A DNA stretch of 64,000 nt from Hymenoscyphus infarciens. Taxonomy: Eukaryota > Ascomycota > Leotiomycetes > Helotiales > Helotiaceae. The position numbers and the translations under genes are program-made. Where the stretch lies: NCBI GenBank assembly GCA_001414345.1, contig LLCB01000381.1:1-64000 (forward strand), in the 5' to 3' direction. Within the stretch, counting starts at the first letter, position 1, and each line of letters opens with the position of its first letter. This document shows positions 1-14,000 of the stretch, in pieces. The notes beneath the pieces are model-generated. The model searched no databases. It was not told the origin of the DNA and was given only the letters and a program-made list of their open reading frames with translations.

Positions 1-1720
1 AGTTCTTAGATTACTAATAGATTATATTCCTTTTTATAATTTAAAGCTATATTAAAAGCTTTTAGTATCTTTTTTATATTCTAGTATAGTACTATTATAC
101 TTATAATAGTCTTATAAGTAAGGTTTAGGTTACTTCTATTTCTTCTCTAGTTAGATCTTTTATTATATTAAAAGAGCTCTTTAGTCTTTCTAGAAACTAG
201 GTTAAGTTATTACTATTTATAAATCTTACTTTATTTATATTTATTAACTTTTTTAATATAAATCTCTATCTTTACCTCTTTTTTAAGCTTTATAAGCTCT
301 CTTTCTAGTTAAAAGTAAATAGATAAGATATCTCTATCTTACCTTTTTTTAAAAGTTTTTATAAGTTTATAAATATAGTTATCTTATTAAGATATTATTC
401 TCTTACTTATTTATAATATTACTCTTTTATATAATACTCTTTTATAAATACTAAGTATTCTTTTTTATAATTCTTATATTTTATTAGATATTCTTTTAAG
501 TCCTTTTTACTAAAGTACTCTTTCTTATCTCTTTTATATCTTTTATATATATACTAGATATATCTTTTATCTTATTTATAAAAGTATATTATATACTCTT
601 ACTTTTAATACTTAGAATACCTTTATACTACTACTTTTAAAATATATCTTTTATATAAAAAGTATTATATCTTTTATAGTATTTCTTTTATATATAGCTT
701 TCTTACTTCTTTTATTATTACTATTTTAAGAATATAGTTCTTTTAAGCTAGTCTCTCTTATTTCTAATACTCTCTATATCTATTTTCTTATTATATAATC
801 TTTAATATTCTTATATTAAAAGCTTAAAAAATACTTTATAATATACTCTCTCTCTTATTCTTAAGTATATTTACTAAAGCTCTTTTTATAAGTATTATAA
901 ATATTCTTACTACTACTACTATTCTTTATCTAAATACTTTCTTTACTTAGCTATTATCTTATATATATCTTATTTACTTCTCTTTTTTAAATTTTATAAT
1001 AATATCTCTATTTTAAAGCTTTTAAGCTACTATTACTTATCTACTTATATTTATAGCTCTAATTACCTCTTTTAGTAATAGTATATTCTTCTCTTTATCT
1101 ATCTCTATTACTTAGACTATAATCTCTCTAATATATTTAACTAGTATTATATATTCTCTTTATAATATAGTTACTACCTCTCTTTATAATCTCTTAGTTC
1201 TAGCTCTCTTTATTTATATTAAGCTATACTTCTTTATTCCTCTTATTCTCTTAACTATAATAATAAGCTTCTCTTATAGGATTCTATATATAATTATATT
1301 ATCTTCTTCTTTCTTAGTTCTTTTATACTTAAGTACTTTTCTTATTACTTTAATAATTACTTTAATACCTTTTATAATAGTTCTAGTTATATATATTACT
1401 TATATAACTAGGTTAGTTTAAAGCTTTACTAAGGCTTTACTTAATATATATAAATAAAGCTAGAGTATTTATACTCTTTACTTTTCTCTTTAGTTTAGTT
1501 TTTCTTAATATTAGATACTATTTTATAAGTACTTTCTTTATATATTTATAAAGAGCTATTATACTAAAACTAAACTCTTCTTCTTTACTTAGAAAAGCTT
1601 TTACTAATATCTTAATAATAATATATATATTTACTTATATTAAATCTACTAAATTTACTATTCTCTTTTATAAAGCTTAACCTATTTATATTAAGTAGGA
1701 AGGTTTAGTATTCTTCTATT
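1..1720 (-). mobile_element. Tad1/LINE-type retrotransposon, partial copy, RIP-degraded
   Basis: This stretch is the reverse complement of about 5735-7454, the 5' part of the plus-strand LINE; base 1 pairs with about base 7454. It therefore holds the ORF1 region and the start of the endonuclease, in antisense, and should continue to the left of the window. No frame is open. The border with the gypsy sequence at its inner end is approximate (plus or minus 200 bases). Confidence 0.75.
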
Positions 1721-1749
1721 AGCTATATTAAGCCTTTTAAAAGTAACTT

Positions 1750-4330
1750 ATTAACTTAAAAACTATTCTACTCTACTTTAGAATTAGTAGAGCTAATCTC
1801 TCTTCTCTCTTCTATTAATATTATATTTTAATCTATCTTAAGAACTTAACTTAAAAAAACATATATACTAGCTATTATTATACTACTACTACTACCTTCT
1901 TCTACTAAAATAACTACTAGTTCTTTATAATATAAGATCTTTAAATTACTTTTATCTAACTCTACTTTATAATAAATCCTTAAAGTAATAACCTTATTAA
2001 TAAGTAAAGTTTATAAACTTAAAGTAAATACTTTAAATATAACTAATACTTTTTATTAATAGACCTTTATTTAACTATAAACTCTTAATATAACTTATTC
2101 TTCTTTTATAATTCTATTATCTAAGAAGATAAGTAAAATAGCTAATTCTTACTAATTTATTATAAAAGATAAATTTACTTATATAATCTAAGAAACTAAA
2201 ATTATAATAAAGTTATTTATTAATACTAACTACTTTAAGTCTAAGAAAGTAAGAATAAATTTAATTTACTATTATACTTTTAAAAGAGCTTAAAACTATA
2301 TTTACTTAAAATATAAGTTTAATACTATTAACTAGTTTAGTAGTTATAAAGAGATATTAACTTACTTTTAAAATATTACTATTAGCTTTTACTTATACTA
2401 AGAAGCTTATATCTAATACTAAAACCTTATTATATTAAAGATAAAAACTTTCTATAACTTCTATACTAAGTTCTAATAACTTATAAATAAAGCTAAAGTT
2501 CTTTTATAAAACTAAGTAGAAGACTTATAAAATAAGTTAACTTCTATATTATACTAATCTCTTATTATTACTAAGTTCTAAGCTAAGAGAGATATAAACT
2601 TCTTTTATAATCTTATAAGTAATATTAATAATAACTTTTAAAATCTTACTTTTTAAAAAGTATAAGTAATAAACTTTTCTTCTATTTTAAACTTATATAC
2701 GTCTACTTCTACGTCTACTAGCCCTTCTTCTTTTATAGCCTCTTTTATCTCTCTTAAATACTCTAATATCTTTATTATAAATAACTACTTAACTCTAAGA
2801 CTATTAGATAAGTACTTTAACTATAGTAAGTCTAGTTATTATATTAAGGATTATCTAAAGCTAAAAATATATAGAGTTAACCTTAAAGAGCTTAAAGGAA
2901 AAGATACTAGCTTAGAGTTAAGAAATAAAAAAGCTTAAAAGAAGACTCCTTCTTAAGTAAATATAAGATTAATCTCTCTAAGATTAATCTATAGTTATTA
3001 ATTAGTAGAAAAGCGTTTACTTTACTTAGTATAATAACTATTAATAGATTTAGTATATAAACTACTACTCTTAGTAACCTTAGAGTAAATACCTTTTCTT
3101 TTATAAATATATAACTTAGTTATAACCTTATAAAGTTCTATAGTTTAAAGACTAAAAGACTTCCTACTTCTATTAAGATTTATAGATATAATAGAGAAAT
3201 TAGAGATAAAGCTATATAATATCTCCTTTTAAATTATATCTTAAATAGCTATAAATTCTTTAATATACTATTTATTCTCTTAGACTTAGATCTATATAAT
3301 ATTATCCTTAGCTAGAGGTTCTTTAAGTACTTTTATATTAATATTAATATAACTTATTAGAAACTACTCTAGTCTAATAATCTTAAGCTTTACTTCTCTA
3401 CTTAATAGCTAACTCCTCTCTCTTAAGACGCTATATAACTAAAAGACTCTATACTCTCTTACTAAGATAAAGCTAATACTTATAACTAAGCTATAGAAAT
3501 AGATAAATAGTACTAATAAGATAGAAGGCTCTTAGAGCTTATAGATTATCTTAAAATTAATACTATAACTCTAGCTAGTTATACCTTAACTATATATAGT
3601 AGAGGAGGCTATAAGTCCTTAATATAAGCAAAATACTAAGTTATAAAGAAAGAACTTAAAAGTATTATAAAGAAGATACTTATCTTAATATACTATTAGA
3701 AACTCTTTATCTTAAAGAGGTTAGACTCTATTATTAATATTTTAGCTATTTTAGTTATAAGAATAAATTATTACTTACTTTAAAAGAATAGTAAAATGTT
3801 TACTATAAGTATATATAAAATTAATACTATTATAGCTAATTAAGAACTAGATATAGCCTCTAATATCGCTTTTTCTAATAAGTACTAAGACTTCGAAGAG
3901 GTATTTTCTAAGGCTATCTTAAACACTCTCTTACTTTACTAATACTATAACTATAAGATTAATCTTAAAAGTCTAAATACTCTTAGGTATTCCTCTCTAT
4001 ATAAGATATCTATAGAAGAGTTATTAGTTATAAAAGAATATATCTTAGAGAATCTTTATAAAAGGTTTATTAAATATAGCTAGTCCTCTTTTACTACTTC
4101 TATTCTATTTATAAAAAAAGTAAATAAAAGACTATATTTCTATATTAACTTCTAAAAACTTAATAATCTTATTTAAAAAGACTACTATCTATTATCTCTA
4201 ATTAATAAAACGCTTATATATATTAGTTAAGCTTATATTTTTACTAAGCTAGATATCTAGTAAGCCTTCTACTATATATAAATAGATCTAGATACTAAGG
4301 AATTAACTACTTTTTATACCTACTATAGAA
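1750..4330 (+). mobile_element. Ty3/gypsy retrotransposon fragment (gag, protease, RT start), RIP-degraded
   Basis: Reading through stops on the plus strand gives a gypsy-type order. A gag capsid-like stretch (including FYNFYTKF) lies at about 2440-2660. A decayed zinc knuckle YFNYSKSSYYIKDY (from CxxCxxxGHxxxxC, Cys and Gly changed as RIP would do) lies near 2815-2856. A protease C-terminal part with LDLDLYNIILS lies near 3275-3310. RT runs from about 3880 to 4330, with YKISIEELLVIKEYI, SSFTTSILFIKKVNKR, YLLSLINKTL and KLDI preceding a DLDTKELTTFYTYY stretch. RT is cut off near 4330, where the inverted arm starts. No intact frame remains and no LTR was identified. Confidence 0.8.
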
Positions 4331-5720
4331 CTTTCTAAGGTTATAACTAAGTTATATATTTATAAAAGAAAAGGTATTTACTCTAAGGTTACTAAGAGTA
4401 GTAGTTTATATACTAAATCTATTAATAGTTATTATACTAGGTAAAGTAAACGCTTTTCTACTAATTAATAACTATAGATTAATCTTAAAGAGATTAATCT
4501 TATATTTATCTAAGAAGGAGTCTTCTTTTAAGCTTTTTTATTTCTTAACTCTAAGCTAGTATCTTTTCTTTTAAGCTTTTTAAAATTAACTTTATATATT
4601 TTTAGTTTTAGATAATCTTTAATATAATAACTAAGCTTACTATAGTTAAAGTACTTATCTAATAGTCTTAGAGTTAAGTAGTTATTTATAGTAGAGATAT
4701 TAAAGTATTTAAGAGAGATAAAAGAGACTATAAAAGAAGAAGAGCTAGTAGATATAGGAGTAGATATATATAAGTTTAAAGTAAAAGAAAAGTTTATTAT
4801 TTATACTTTTTAAAAAATAAGATTTTAAAAGTTATTATTAATATTACTTATAAGATTATAAAAGGAGTTTATATCTCTCTTAGCTTAAAACTTAATAATA
4901 ATAAGAGATTAGTATAATATAAAGGTTAACTTATTTTATAAGTCTTCTACTTAGTCTTATAAAAGAACTTTAACTTTATTTATAAGTTATTAGAACTTAG
5001 TATAAAAGTTATAAAAAGTTTTTATCTTTAATATAATAAGGTCTTAGTATTAGATATAAGCTTCTTAGTATAAGTAAAAGCTAATAGTAATATTTTAAAG
5101 ATAAGTTAATATCTCTTTATAGCTACTAAACTAGTTAATAGTATTAAACTTATATTTTAAGTAAATATAGTTTTAAGCTCTTTTAAAAGTATAATAGTAA
5201 ATTAAATTTATTCTTACTTCTTTAAACTTAAAGTAGTTAGTATTAATAGATAACTTTATTATAATTTTAGTTTCTTAGATTATATAAGTAAATTCATCTT
5301 TTATAATAAATTAGTAAGAATTAGCTATTCTACTTATCTTTTTAAATAATAGAACTATAAAAAGAGAATAAGTTATATTAAGAGTTTATAGCTAAATAAA
5401 AGTCTATTAATAAAAAGTATTAGCTATATTTAAAGTATTTACTTTAAATTTATAAACTTTACTTATTAATAAGATTATTACTTTAAGGATTTATTATAAA
5501 GTAGAGTTAAATAGAGGTAATTTAAAGATCTTATACTATAAGAAACTAGTAGTTATTTTAGTAAAAGGAAGTAGTAGTAGTAGTATAATAATAGCTAGTA
5601 TATATGTTTTTTTAAGTTAAGTTCTTAAGCTAGATTAAAATATAATATTAATAGAAAAAAGAAGAGAGATTAACTTTATTAACTTTAAAGTAGAGTAAAA
5701 TAGTTCTTAGGTTAATAAGT
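4330..5720 (-). mobile_element. second gypsy gag copy, inverted, RIP-degraded
   Basis: This is the reverse complement of about 1735-3135 and carries the same gag and zinc-knuckle region in the opposite orientation. It lacks the protease and RT, which occur once, in the spacer between the two copies. The match is close but not exact, and the differences I saw are mainly transitions. The border with the LINE at its right end is approximate. Confidence 0.75.
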
Positions 5721-5729
5721 TACTTTTAA

Positions 5730-8700
5730 AAAGCTTAATATAGCTAATAAAAGAATACTAGACCTTACTACTTAATATAAATAGATTAAGCTTTATAAAA
5801 GAGAATAGTAAATTTAATAGATTTAATATAAATAAATATATATATTATTATTAAAATATTAGTAAAAGCTTTTCTAAGTAAAGAAAAAGAGTTTAGTTTT
5901 AGTATAATAGCTCTCTATAAATATATAAAGAAAGTACTTATAAAATAGTATTTAATATTAAAAAAAACTAAACTAAAAAGAAAAGTAAAGAGTATAAATA
6001 CTCTAGCTTTATTTATATATATTAAGTAAAGCTTTAGTAAAGCCTAGTTATATAAGTAATATATATAACTAGAACTATTATAAAAGGTATTAAAGTAATT
6101 ATTAAAGTAATAAGAAAAGTACTTAAGTATAAAAAAACTAAGAAAGAAGAAGATAATATAATTATATATAGAATCTTATAAGAGAAGCTTATTATTATAG
6201 TTAAGAGAATAAGAGAAATAAAAAAGTATAGCCTAATATAAATAAAGAGAGCTAGAACTAAGAGATTATAAAAAGAGGTAGTAACTATATTATAAAGAGA
6301 ATATATAATACTAGTTAAATATATTAGAGAGATTATAGTTTAAATAATAGAGATAGATAAAGAGAAGAATAAGCTATTACTAAAAGAGGTAATTAGAGCT
6401 ATAAATATAAGTAGATAAGTAATAGTAGCTTAAAAGCTTTAAAATAGAGATATTATTATAAAATTTAAAAAAGAGAAGTAAATAAGATATATATAAGATA
6501 ATAGCTAAGTAAAGAAGGTATTTAGATAAGGAATAGTAGTAGTAGTAAGAATATTTATAGTACTTATAAAAAGAGCTCTAGTAAATATACTTAAGAATAA
6601 GAGAGAGAGTATATTATAAAGTATTTTTTAAGCTTTTAATATAAGAATATTAAAGATTATATAATAAGAAAATAGATATAAAGAGTATTAGAAATAAGAA
6701 AGACTAGCTTAAAAGAACTATATTCTTAAAATAGTAATAATAAAGGAAGTAAGAAAGCTATATATAAAAGAAATACTATAAAAGATATAATACTTTTTAT
6801 ATAAAAGATATATTTTAAAAGTAGTAGTATAAAAGTATTATAAGTATTAAAAGTAAGAGTATATAATATACTTTTATAAATAAGATAAAAGATATATTTA
6901 GTATATATATAAAAGATATAAAAGAGATAAGAAAGAGTACTTTAATAAAAAGGACTTAAAAGAATATTTAATAAAATATAAGAATTATAAAAAAGAATAC
7001 TTAGTATTTATAAAAGAGTATTATATAAAAGAGTAATATTATAAATAAGTAAAAGAATAATATTTTAATAAAATAACTATATTTATAAACTTATAAAGAC
7101 TTTTAAAAAAAAGTAAGATAGAGATATCTTACCTATTTACTTTTAACTAGAAAGAGAGCTTATAAAGCTTAAAGAAGAGGTAGAGATAGAGATCTATATT
7201 AGAGAGGTTAATAAATATAAATAAAGTAAGATTTATAAATAGTAATAACCTAACCTAGTTTCTAAAAAGGCTAAAAAGCTCTTTTAATATAATAAAAGAT
7301 CTAACTAGAGAAGAAATAGAAGTAATTTAAACCTTACTTATAAGACTATTATAAGTATAATAGTACTATACTAGAATATAAAAAAGATACTAAAAGCTTT
7401 TAATATAGCTTTAAATTATAAAAAGGAATATAATCTATTAGTAATCTAAGAACTAGTATAGAATAGTATAAGAGACTTCTTTAGCTACTTCTTATATAAT
7501 ATAATCTAGTTAGATAGAGTAGTAGTACTCTTTATATATAAAAGATACTTAAAAGTAAGCTAAATATATATTATAAATAAGAACTAGATAAATATAATAA
7601 TAAAGAAGAGAGTAGATAAGATAAGAGTCTACTTAGTTTATAACTTATAAATAAGATAAATACTAATTAAAGATATACTCTAGTAAGTAAGACTAAGAAG
7701 AGTACTTATAATAGGTAACTTAAATACTTACTATCTCTTATAAGATATATATAAGAGATATAATAAGAATATAGACTTTATTCTTAAACTTATTATAATA
7801 TAAATACTAGAGAAGAATATACTTTATAATAAAGCTATATAGAGAAAAGAGAGCTTTTATAACTTTATAATTAATCTTACCTTCTTTACTAAGAATATAA
7901 TAACCTAGTAAAAGTCTCTAGATCTATTAAGATTAGACTATATAGTTTAACTTTTTATAATAAAAGTAAGAAAAAGAAGAAAAGTATTATAAGTACTTAG
8001 ATTTAGTTAAAGACTAATAGATAAGATTCTAGTTAAAGTAGAAGCCTCTTACTTAGAAATACTTATAATCTAAAAAATATAAGAACTTAAAAGAGTAGTA
8101 TAAAGACTTATAAAAAACTTTTAAAGAATAGTAAAGACCTTAATACTACTTTAAAAGCTAGATAAAGAAAGAGTATAGTCTTAATAGAATATAGAGGTTA
8201 AAGAAGTATTAAGGAAGATAAAGAGATATAAAAGAACTTAAAAGGAATACTAAATAAGAAGCTTAAAGTAGTAGCTTAATAATACTCTTTAAAAACTCTA
8301 AATAATAAGTAAAAAAGTAAAGATAAAGAGTTAAAAAGAGGTACTAGTAGAGGTAGTAAAAGATAAAAAAAAACTCTAAATACTTAAGAAGTAGATATAC
8401 TTTAAAAGATATATAAGACTAAAAGTACTAGTACTACTAATACTTATATTATTTAATAAAATAAAAGATAAGACTTATTAGAAGAAGGCTTATATTTTTA
8501 TAGAAAAGTTCTTCTTAGAGTTAATAGCTAACTACTTAAGTATTCTTAATAAAAACTAAAATACTAAGAGCTTCTTTAAAAGGTACTTAGTAAGCTAATA
8601 TATAACTAAGAAGTATATTAAGATAGTAATAAAATTAGTATTATAAAAAGTACTAAGATTTAATATATTAGTAAATAGCTTCTTAAAAGCTTATAATAAA

Positions 8701-10700
8701 CTACTTTATAAAGTACTTACTATAATAGTAAAAGTAAGCTTCTACTTATAATACTTCTTATTCTACTTCTATTATATAAAGATAGTAGTATTAAGAAAAC
8801 TAGATAAAATAACTAAAGAGTAGAATAAGATAGAGACCTATTAGCTAATAGTACTACTCTTAACTATAAGTAAGATTCTTAAAAAAGTAATAGTATAAAG
8901 GCTTATATAGCTTATAGAGGAAATAGTAATACTACTAGAGCTATAAATAAGTAACTAGAAGTACTAAAATATAAAACTAGTAATTAGAATAATAATAGAG
9001 AGTATATATATAATATAAGAAAATAAGAGCTATATATCCTTAGTCTAACTAGATATAATAAAAGCTTTTAACTAAGTAGACTATATATAGCTACTTTATA
9101 TATTAAGAGAGAAAAAGGTTTTATAATAAGTAATAATATAAATAAAAAGCTTCTTCTTTAAATAAAAAGCTATACTATTCTTTAATAAATAATTAATAAA
9201 TAAAAGAGACTTTAAATAAAGTATCTTATAAGAATTAGTACTATTACTAATACTATTTAACCTCTTTTTCTTAATACTATATAAGGACTTAGTAAGAATT
9301 AATAAGCTTATTATAGTAGGCTTTATAAATAATATAAATCTACTTATAATATTAAAAAGTATAATAATAAACTATAAGATACTTAAGATAGCTTAAGAAG
9401 TATATAATAAGTAGATAAATAAGTAAAAGATAGCTTTTAACTTAGAAAAAATAGTACTTATATACTTTATAAGAATAAGAATACTATAAAAAGAGATAGT
9501 CTAGTTTAGAAAGATAAGACTTATACTAGTTAAATATATAAGGTTTTTAGAAGTAGAGCTTAATAAGAAACTAAACTAGAAAGTATACTAAGAAAGAGTT
9601 TAAAAGAAGTTTATAATATAGACTTTTATACTTATAAAGCTTACTAGAAAAACGTAAAGAGTAAACTATTACTAAATAAAGTAGATATATATAGTAGTAA
9701 TAAAGAGTATAATAGTATATAAAGCGTTAGTATAGTACTATACTATACTAAAAAGAGGGAATATAAAGAAAATAGTAAAAAGCTTCTTTATATAATAATT
9801 AGAATACTTATAAGTAGTAATAAGAGTATATAAAGCTACTCTAGTTTAAAACTTAGAAGTTAAAGTAAACTATATACTAATTAACTTATATCTTAACCTA
9901 TAAGTAGCTACTTTTAAGAGGAAGTTCTAAAAGTCTAAGCTAGAAGAACTAATCTAAAATACTTATAGATATATAGTAATATAGCTAAAGAGAAGAAAGA
10001 GAGGTAGACTAATAAAGATAGAGAAGATAATACTATACTTATAGATAGTAAAGTAAGAGTAAGAAAAGAAGTAGAAAGTAAAAGAAGCAAGATTTAAGTA
10101 TAATATTATACTTATAAAATAGAAGAACTATTTAGAGATTTAAAAGAGAAGGACTTAAGAGAGGAACCTAATATAATATATAGAAGTATTAAATAAAGTA
10201 AACCTAGATAAATAGAAGCTATAAAAGGTTTATAAAAGGCTTACTAAGGTAAAGAGCTTACTACTTATCTAAGTATAAATAAGAGTAATAGGACTAAACG
10301 TCTTCCTCTTTATAAGAAGAGTACTAAACTAGGTTATATTATAGTATATTTATATAAATAGTAGAGAGATAGTAGAATACCTAGTTCTATTTTACTAGGA
10401 TATTCTATAAGAAAGAGATATACTTATAAAAGCTTTAGAGAAGAGGATTAGAGATCTATAAGAGCTAAAAGAGGTATTAGTAAATAGGAAACTAGTACTA
10501 AGAGTAACTACTTAGCTACTTAAGCTAAGAAGACTCTAGAAATATAGACTAGTACTAGAATTACTTAAAAAGAGAGAGAAGAGTAAGGAAGAGACAAAAG
10601 AAAAGAAGGAATAAGAAGAGGAAGCTAAGATATACTAGAAGATAAGACCTTAGCTCTAATAATTCTAAAGGTAAATATATCTCTTATATTACTAATATAT
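5730..10700 (+). mobile_element. Tad1-like LINE retrotransposon, RIP-degraded
   Basis: Conceptual reading through stops gives an ORF1 region (about 5.9-7.1 kb), then an AP-endonuclease start with YNLLVI*ELV near 7430 (family: YDLLVIQEPW). RT lies at about 8.55-9.56 kb, including LDIIKAFN, LLLILFNLFFLILY and GFINNINLLI; the last corresponds to the catalytic F/YADD box. The C-terminal part at about 10.25-10.55 kb resembles the region after RNase H in fungal Tad1 elements. A short (ata) run near 10930 may mark the 3' tail. The element is inactive: many stops, and the catalytic Asp pair is changed to Asn. Confidence 0.82.
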
Positions 10701-11000
10701 ACCTTAGTAGATTAAATATACTAATCTACTATACCTCTCTACTATATTACTAAGTTAGAGAGATAAGCTTTAAATAGATAGTAGTAGGAACTAAAGAAAA
10801 GGAGAATTATACTTATAAAAAAGCTTAAGAGATAAAGAAGAATAAGCTAAAAAGCTATATAAACTAGAATAGAAGATATACTACTTACTCTTAGAGCTCG
10901 GCCTATAGCCTACGTAGCGTAAGAAGAATAATAATAATAATATATTAAGAAATCTAGAGTATAATATAATAGATATAACTATTTATAATACTTTAGACTT
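10700..11000. other. AT-rich junction between LINE and copia remnants
   Basis: The stretch holds the end of the LINE, a slightly GC-richer patch near 10890-10915, and an (ataat) run at about 10928-10945. No coding similarity was seen. It may include the LINE 3' tail and a degraded copia LTR. Confidence 0.5.
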
Positions 11001-14000
11001 ATAGAAAATAGTATAGTTATTAAATCTTTAATTTATATAGTAAACTTAGTCTTATTTAAATATAATCTTATTAATAACTATACTAAACTCTAAAACTCCT
11101 AAGCTATATTTACTTTAATATACTTAATACTCTCTAAAAAAATTAATAAACGCTTTTATAAGAAGATAAGAGATTATACTAAACTAAGAAGTAATTTAGC
11201 TAAAATATAGTATAGAAGATTAAGATATCTAGAATAAGAAGCTCTTAAAGCTCTAGTCTAGTTAATAAGAAATATAAAAATTATAAGTATTAAATAAATA
11301 AAGTACTTATACTATATTATAACTTATACTTAGAATATTATTTTAAAATATATCTCTAAGAATAAGAGTATATAACTATTCTAATAGTACTTATAGAATC
11401 TATTTAACTTTCTAACTAAATATAATAGAGCTAAATAGCTTCTTTTAATAAAAGAGAAGTATAGTAGAAAGCTTTTTAGATTTATAATAATAAATAAAAG
11501 AGAGGAAATAGTATTTAAGAAGCTTAAAAACTTTAAAAGATAGGTTAAATAATAATATAGTCTTTTAATTTATAAGTTAAAGTATAATAATAATAAATTA
11601 GTAATCTTATAATATAAAGTATTAGAATATACTTTATAGGTAATAGAAATTAGAATAGACCTAGAACTTATACTAACTTATACTTATAAACTAAATAGAG
11701 AAGTAAAGAGAGTAGGATAAGAAGTAATTATATACTTAATTAAAATATTATCTATTATTAACTTACTATAATAGCTCTAGACTAAGTTAACTAGAACTAG
11801 AATCTAGCTCTATAATATAAGTTCTAACTAAAGAAATAAGTTTAAGATACTAAATAAAGTACTTCTATTATAGTTTAATAATTACTTTTACTAATATAAT
11901 TTAAAGTTTAAGAACTTAGTAATAAAAGACCTTAGACTAGATTAGAATAGAATCTATATCTATAAATCTAGAGCTTATCTACTAAAGAAGGAAAGAGAAT
12001 AAGAAGTTAAAAAGAGAGCTTTTAAAGTTAATCTTAAAGCTTATATAGGTTATTTAGTTAAGTATATCTTATTAAATATCTACTATATCTAGGTTTTATA
12101 GCTTAATTAAGTTATTATAACTTAAAATATTATATTTAATAAAGAAATCTTTTATATACTAGAATATAAAAAGATAGAATAATAACCTATTATAATTACT
12201 TATATAATAGTATAATATATAGTTAAGTAAGAGTAATAAGACACTAAAGCCTTACTTAAAAGTATTAGTATATATAAAATAGAGAGTATAAGAAAACTAA
12301 AACTAGAAGCTAAACTAGTAAAAGGTGTCTTATCTAAAGCTACTAATATACTAAGTAAAGCTTTAGTTAGCTAGAACTTAAGAGTAAGACTAGAAAAAAA
12401 AGATATAATCTCTTCTAGGTTTAGACTTCTATTATCTAAAGTAATACCTAAACCTAAAAATATACTAAGATAGGTTATAAGCTCTTAAAATAAATAAAAT
12501 ATAAGAATCTCCTAATAAACTATAAGACTCTTCTAATAAGTACTTATAAGATTCTTCTAATTATAAAATAATACTAAAAGTATAAAAGGCTTAAGTAGTC
12601 TACTAATTAAGATAAGTAAGAGAATACTAGAGAGAATCTCCTAATAAAATAGAGAGAGTAAGCTCTTCTAATAATAAAGTAGTATATAAGAAAGAACTCT
12701 TAATATACTAGTTCTATAAACTTCTAATATAAAGATAATTAAGAAGTAAAGAATAATAAATATAAAAAGTAAAAACCTAAAAGAGCTTAAGATAAAGTAA
12801 AGATATATAAAGAAAGTATATCTACTTATCTTAAGAAAGAGTAAAAGAGGTTAATCTAAAAAGGAGAATACTAGGAATATAATAATCTTTACTTTATTAG
12901 TTATATTAATTAAAATAAAGCTTTAATAAACTATTTTAAAATATTTAAATTATTTCTTTAATACTTTTTAGCCTTTCTTAAAGAGTATAGTATTAAATAA
13001 GAAGGACTTATAAGATATCTATATTATTATAATAGTAATAATAGAGGAAGAAATACCTTTAAAGCTTAGATATCTATATCTTTATTAGTTAAAACTACTA
13101 AAAGAACTAAAATTATAAAAAGAACTTATAAACTATCTACTTAGTAAGTACTTTAAAGAGGATTTAGAGCTTAAAATTAAGAACCTAGAGAAAAGGAAAT
13201 ACTAGTATATAATTAAAAGATAGAATACTAAAATAAAACTATTATCTCTAAAGTAGGTATTTATATATAAATATAACTTTATAAACTATCTAATTTAATA
13301 CTAAGCTTAGCTTATAGTTAAGAGTAATCTCTAATAAGAAGATACTATCTTTTTAATATATACTACTATATTTATAATAAGATTATTCTAAATAACTATA
13401 ATAATAGCTATTAGATTTAACCTAGAGATTAAGTAATATAATATTATAAATATATTTATTAATATAGAAGTGAGGGATATAGAAGCTTTTCTAGTAGCTT
13501 ACTAACTTCTAGATAGATATTAATAAGAAAGACTATATATTAAATTAAATAAAGTACTTTATAGATTAAGAGATTCTCTAGTTTTATAGTTTAAATACTT
13601 TATAACTACTTTTTAAGAATATAGCTTAATACCTTATTTAAAAAAGCTTTATATTTATATAAATCTTCTAAAAAAGGTTTTTATAATCTTTTATATAAAT
13701 AATATATAAATAATATACTATTAAGATAACGTATCTCTAGTAAGAGTTATAATAAATAAACTAAAGCTTTTATATAAACTATACTTACTTAGTAATATAG
13801 AATAGTATCTTAGAGTAAAAGTCTATAAGAATAGAATATAGAAAAAGATATAGCTCTTTTATAATATATATATTAAATAAATTATTAAACGATTTAAGCT
13901 TATTAATAAAGATTACCTAAGTATATTACTTTTAATATATAAACTAAAAAAGGATTAAGAAATAATAAAACTTATATTTATAAAGTTCTATTAAGAGAAG

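Larger units (their letters stand above)
1..7454. repeat. large inverted repeat: arms ~1-3135 and ~4325-7454, spacer ~1.2 kb
   Basis: The two arms are reverse complements over about 3.1 kb. I checked anchors at bases 1/7454, about 2700/4755, 2950/4500 and 3090/4375. Each arm crosses the same LINE-gypsy junction, and the spacer holds gypsy protease and RT once. The left arm runs off the window, so the true arm may be longer. This is a structural palindrome of nested elements, not a transposon's own terminal repeats. Confidence 0.85.
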
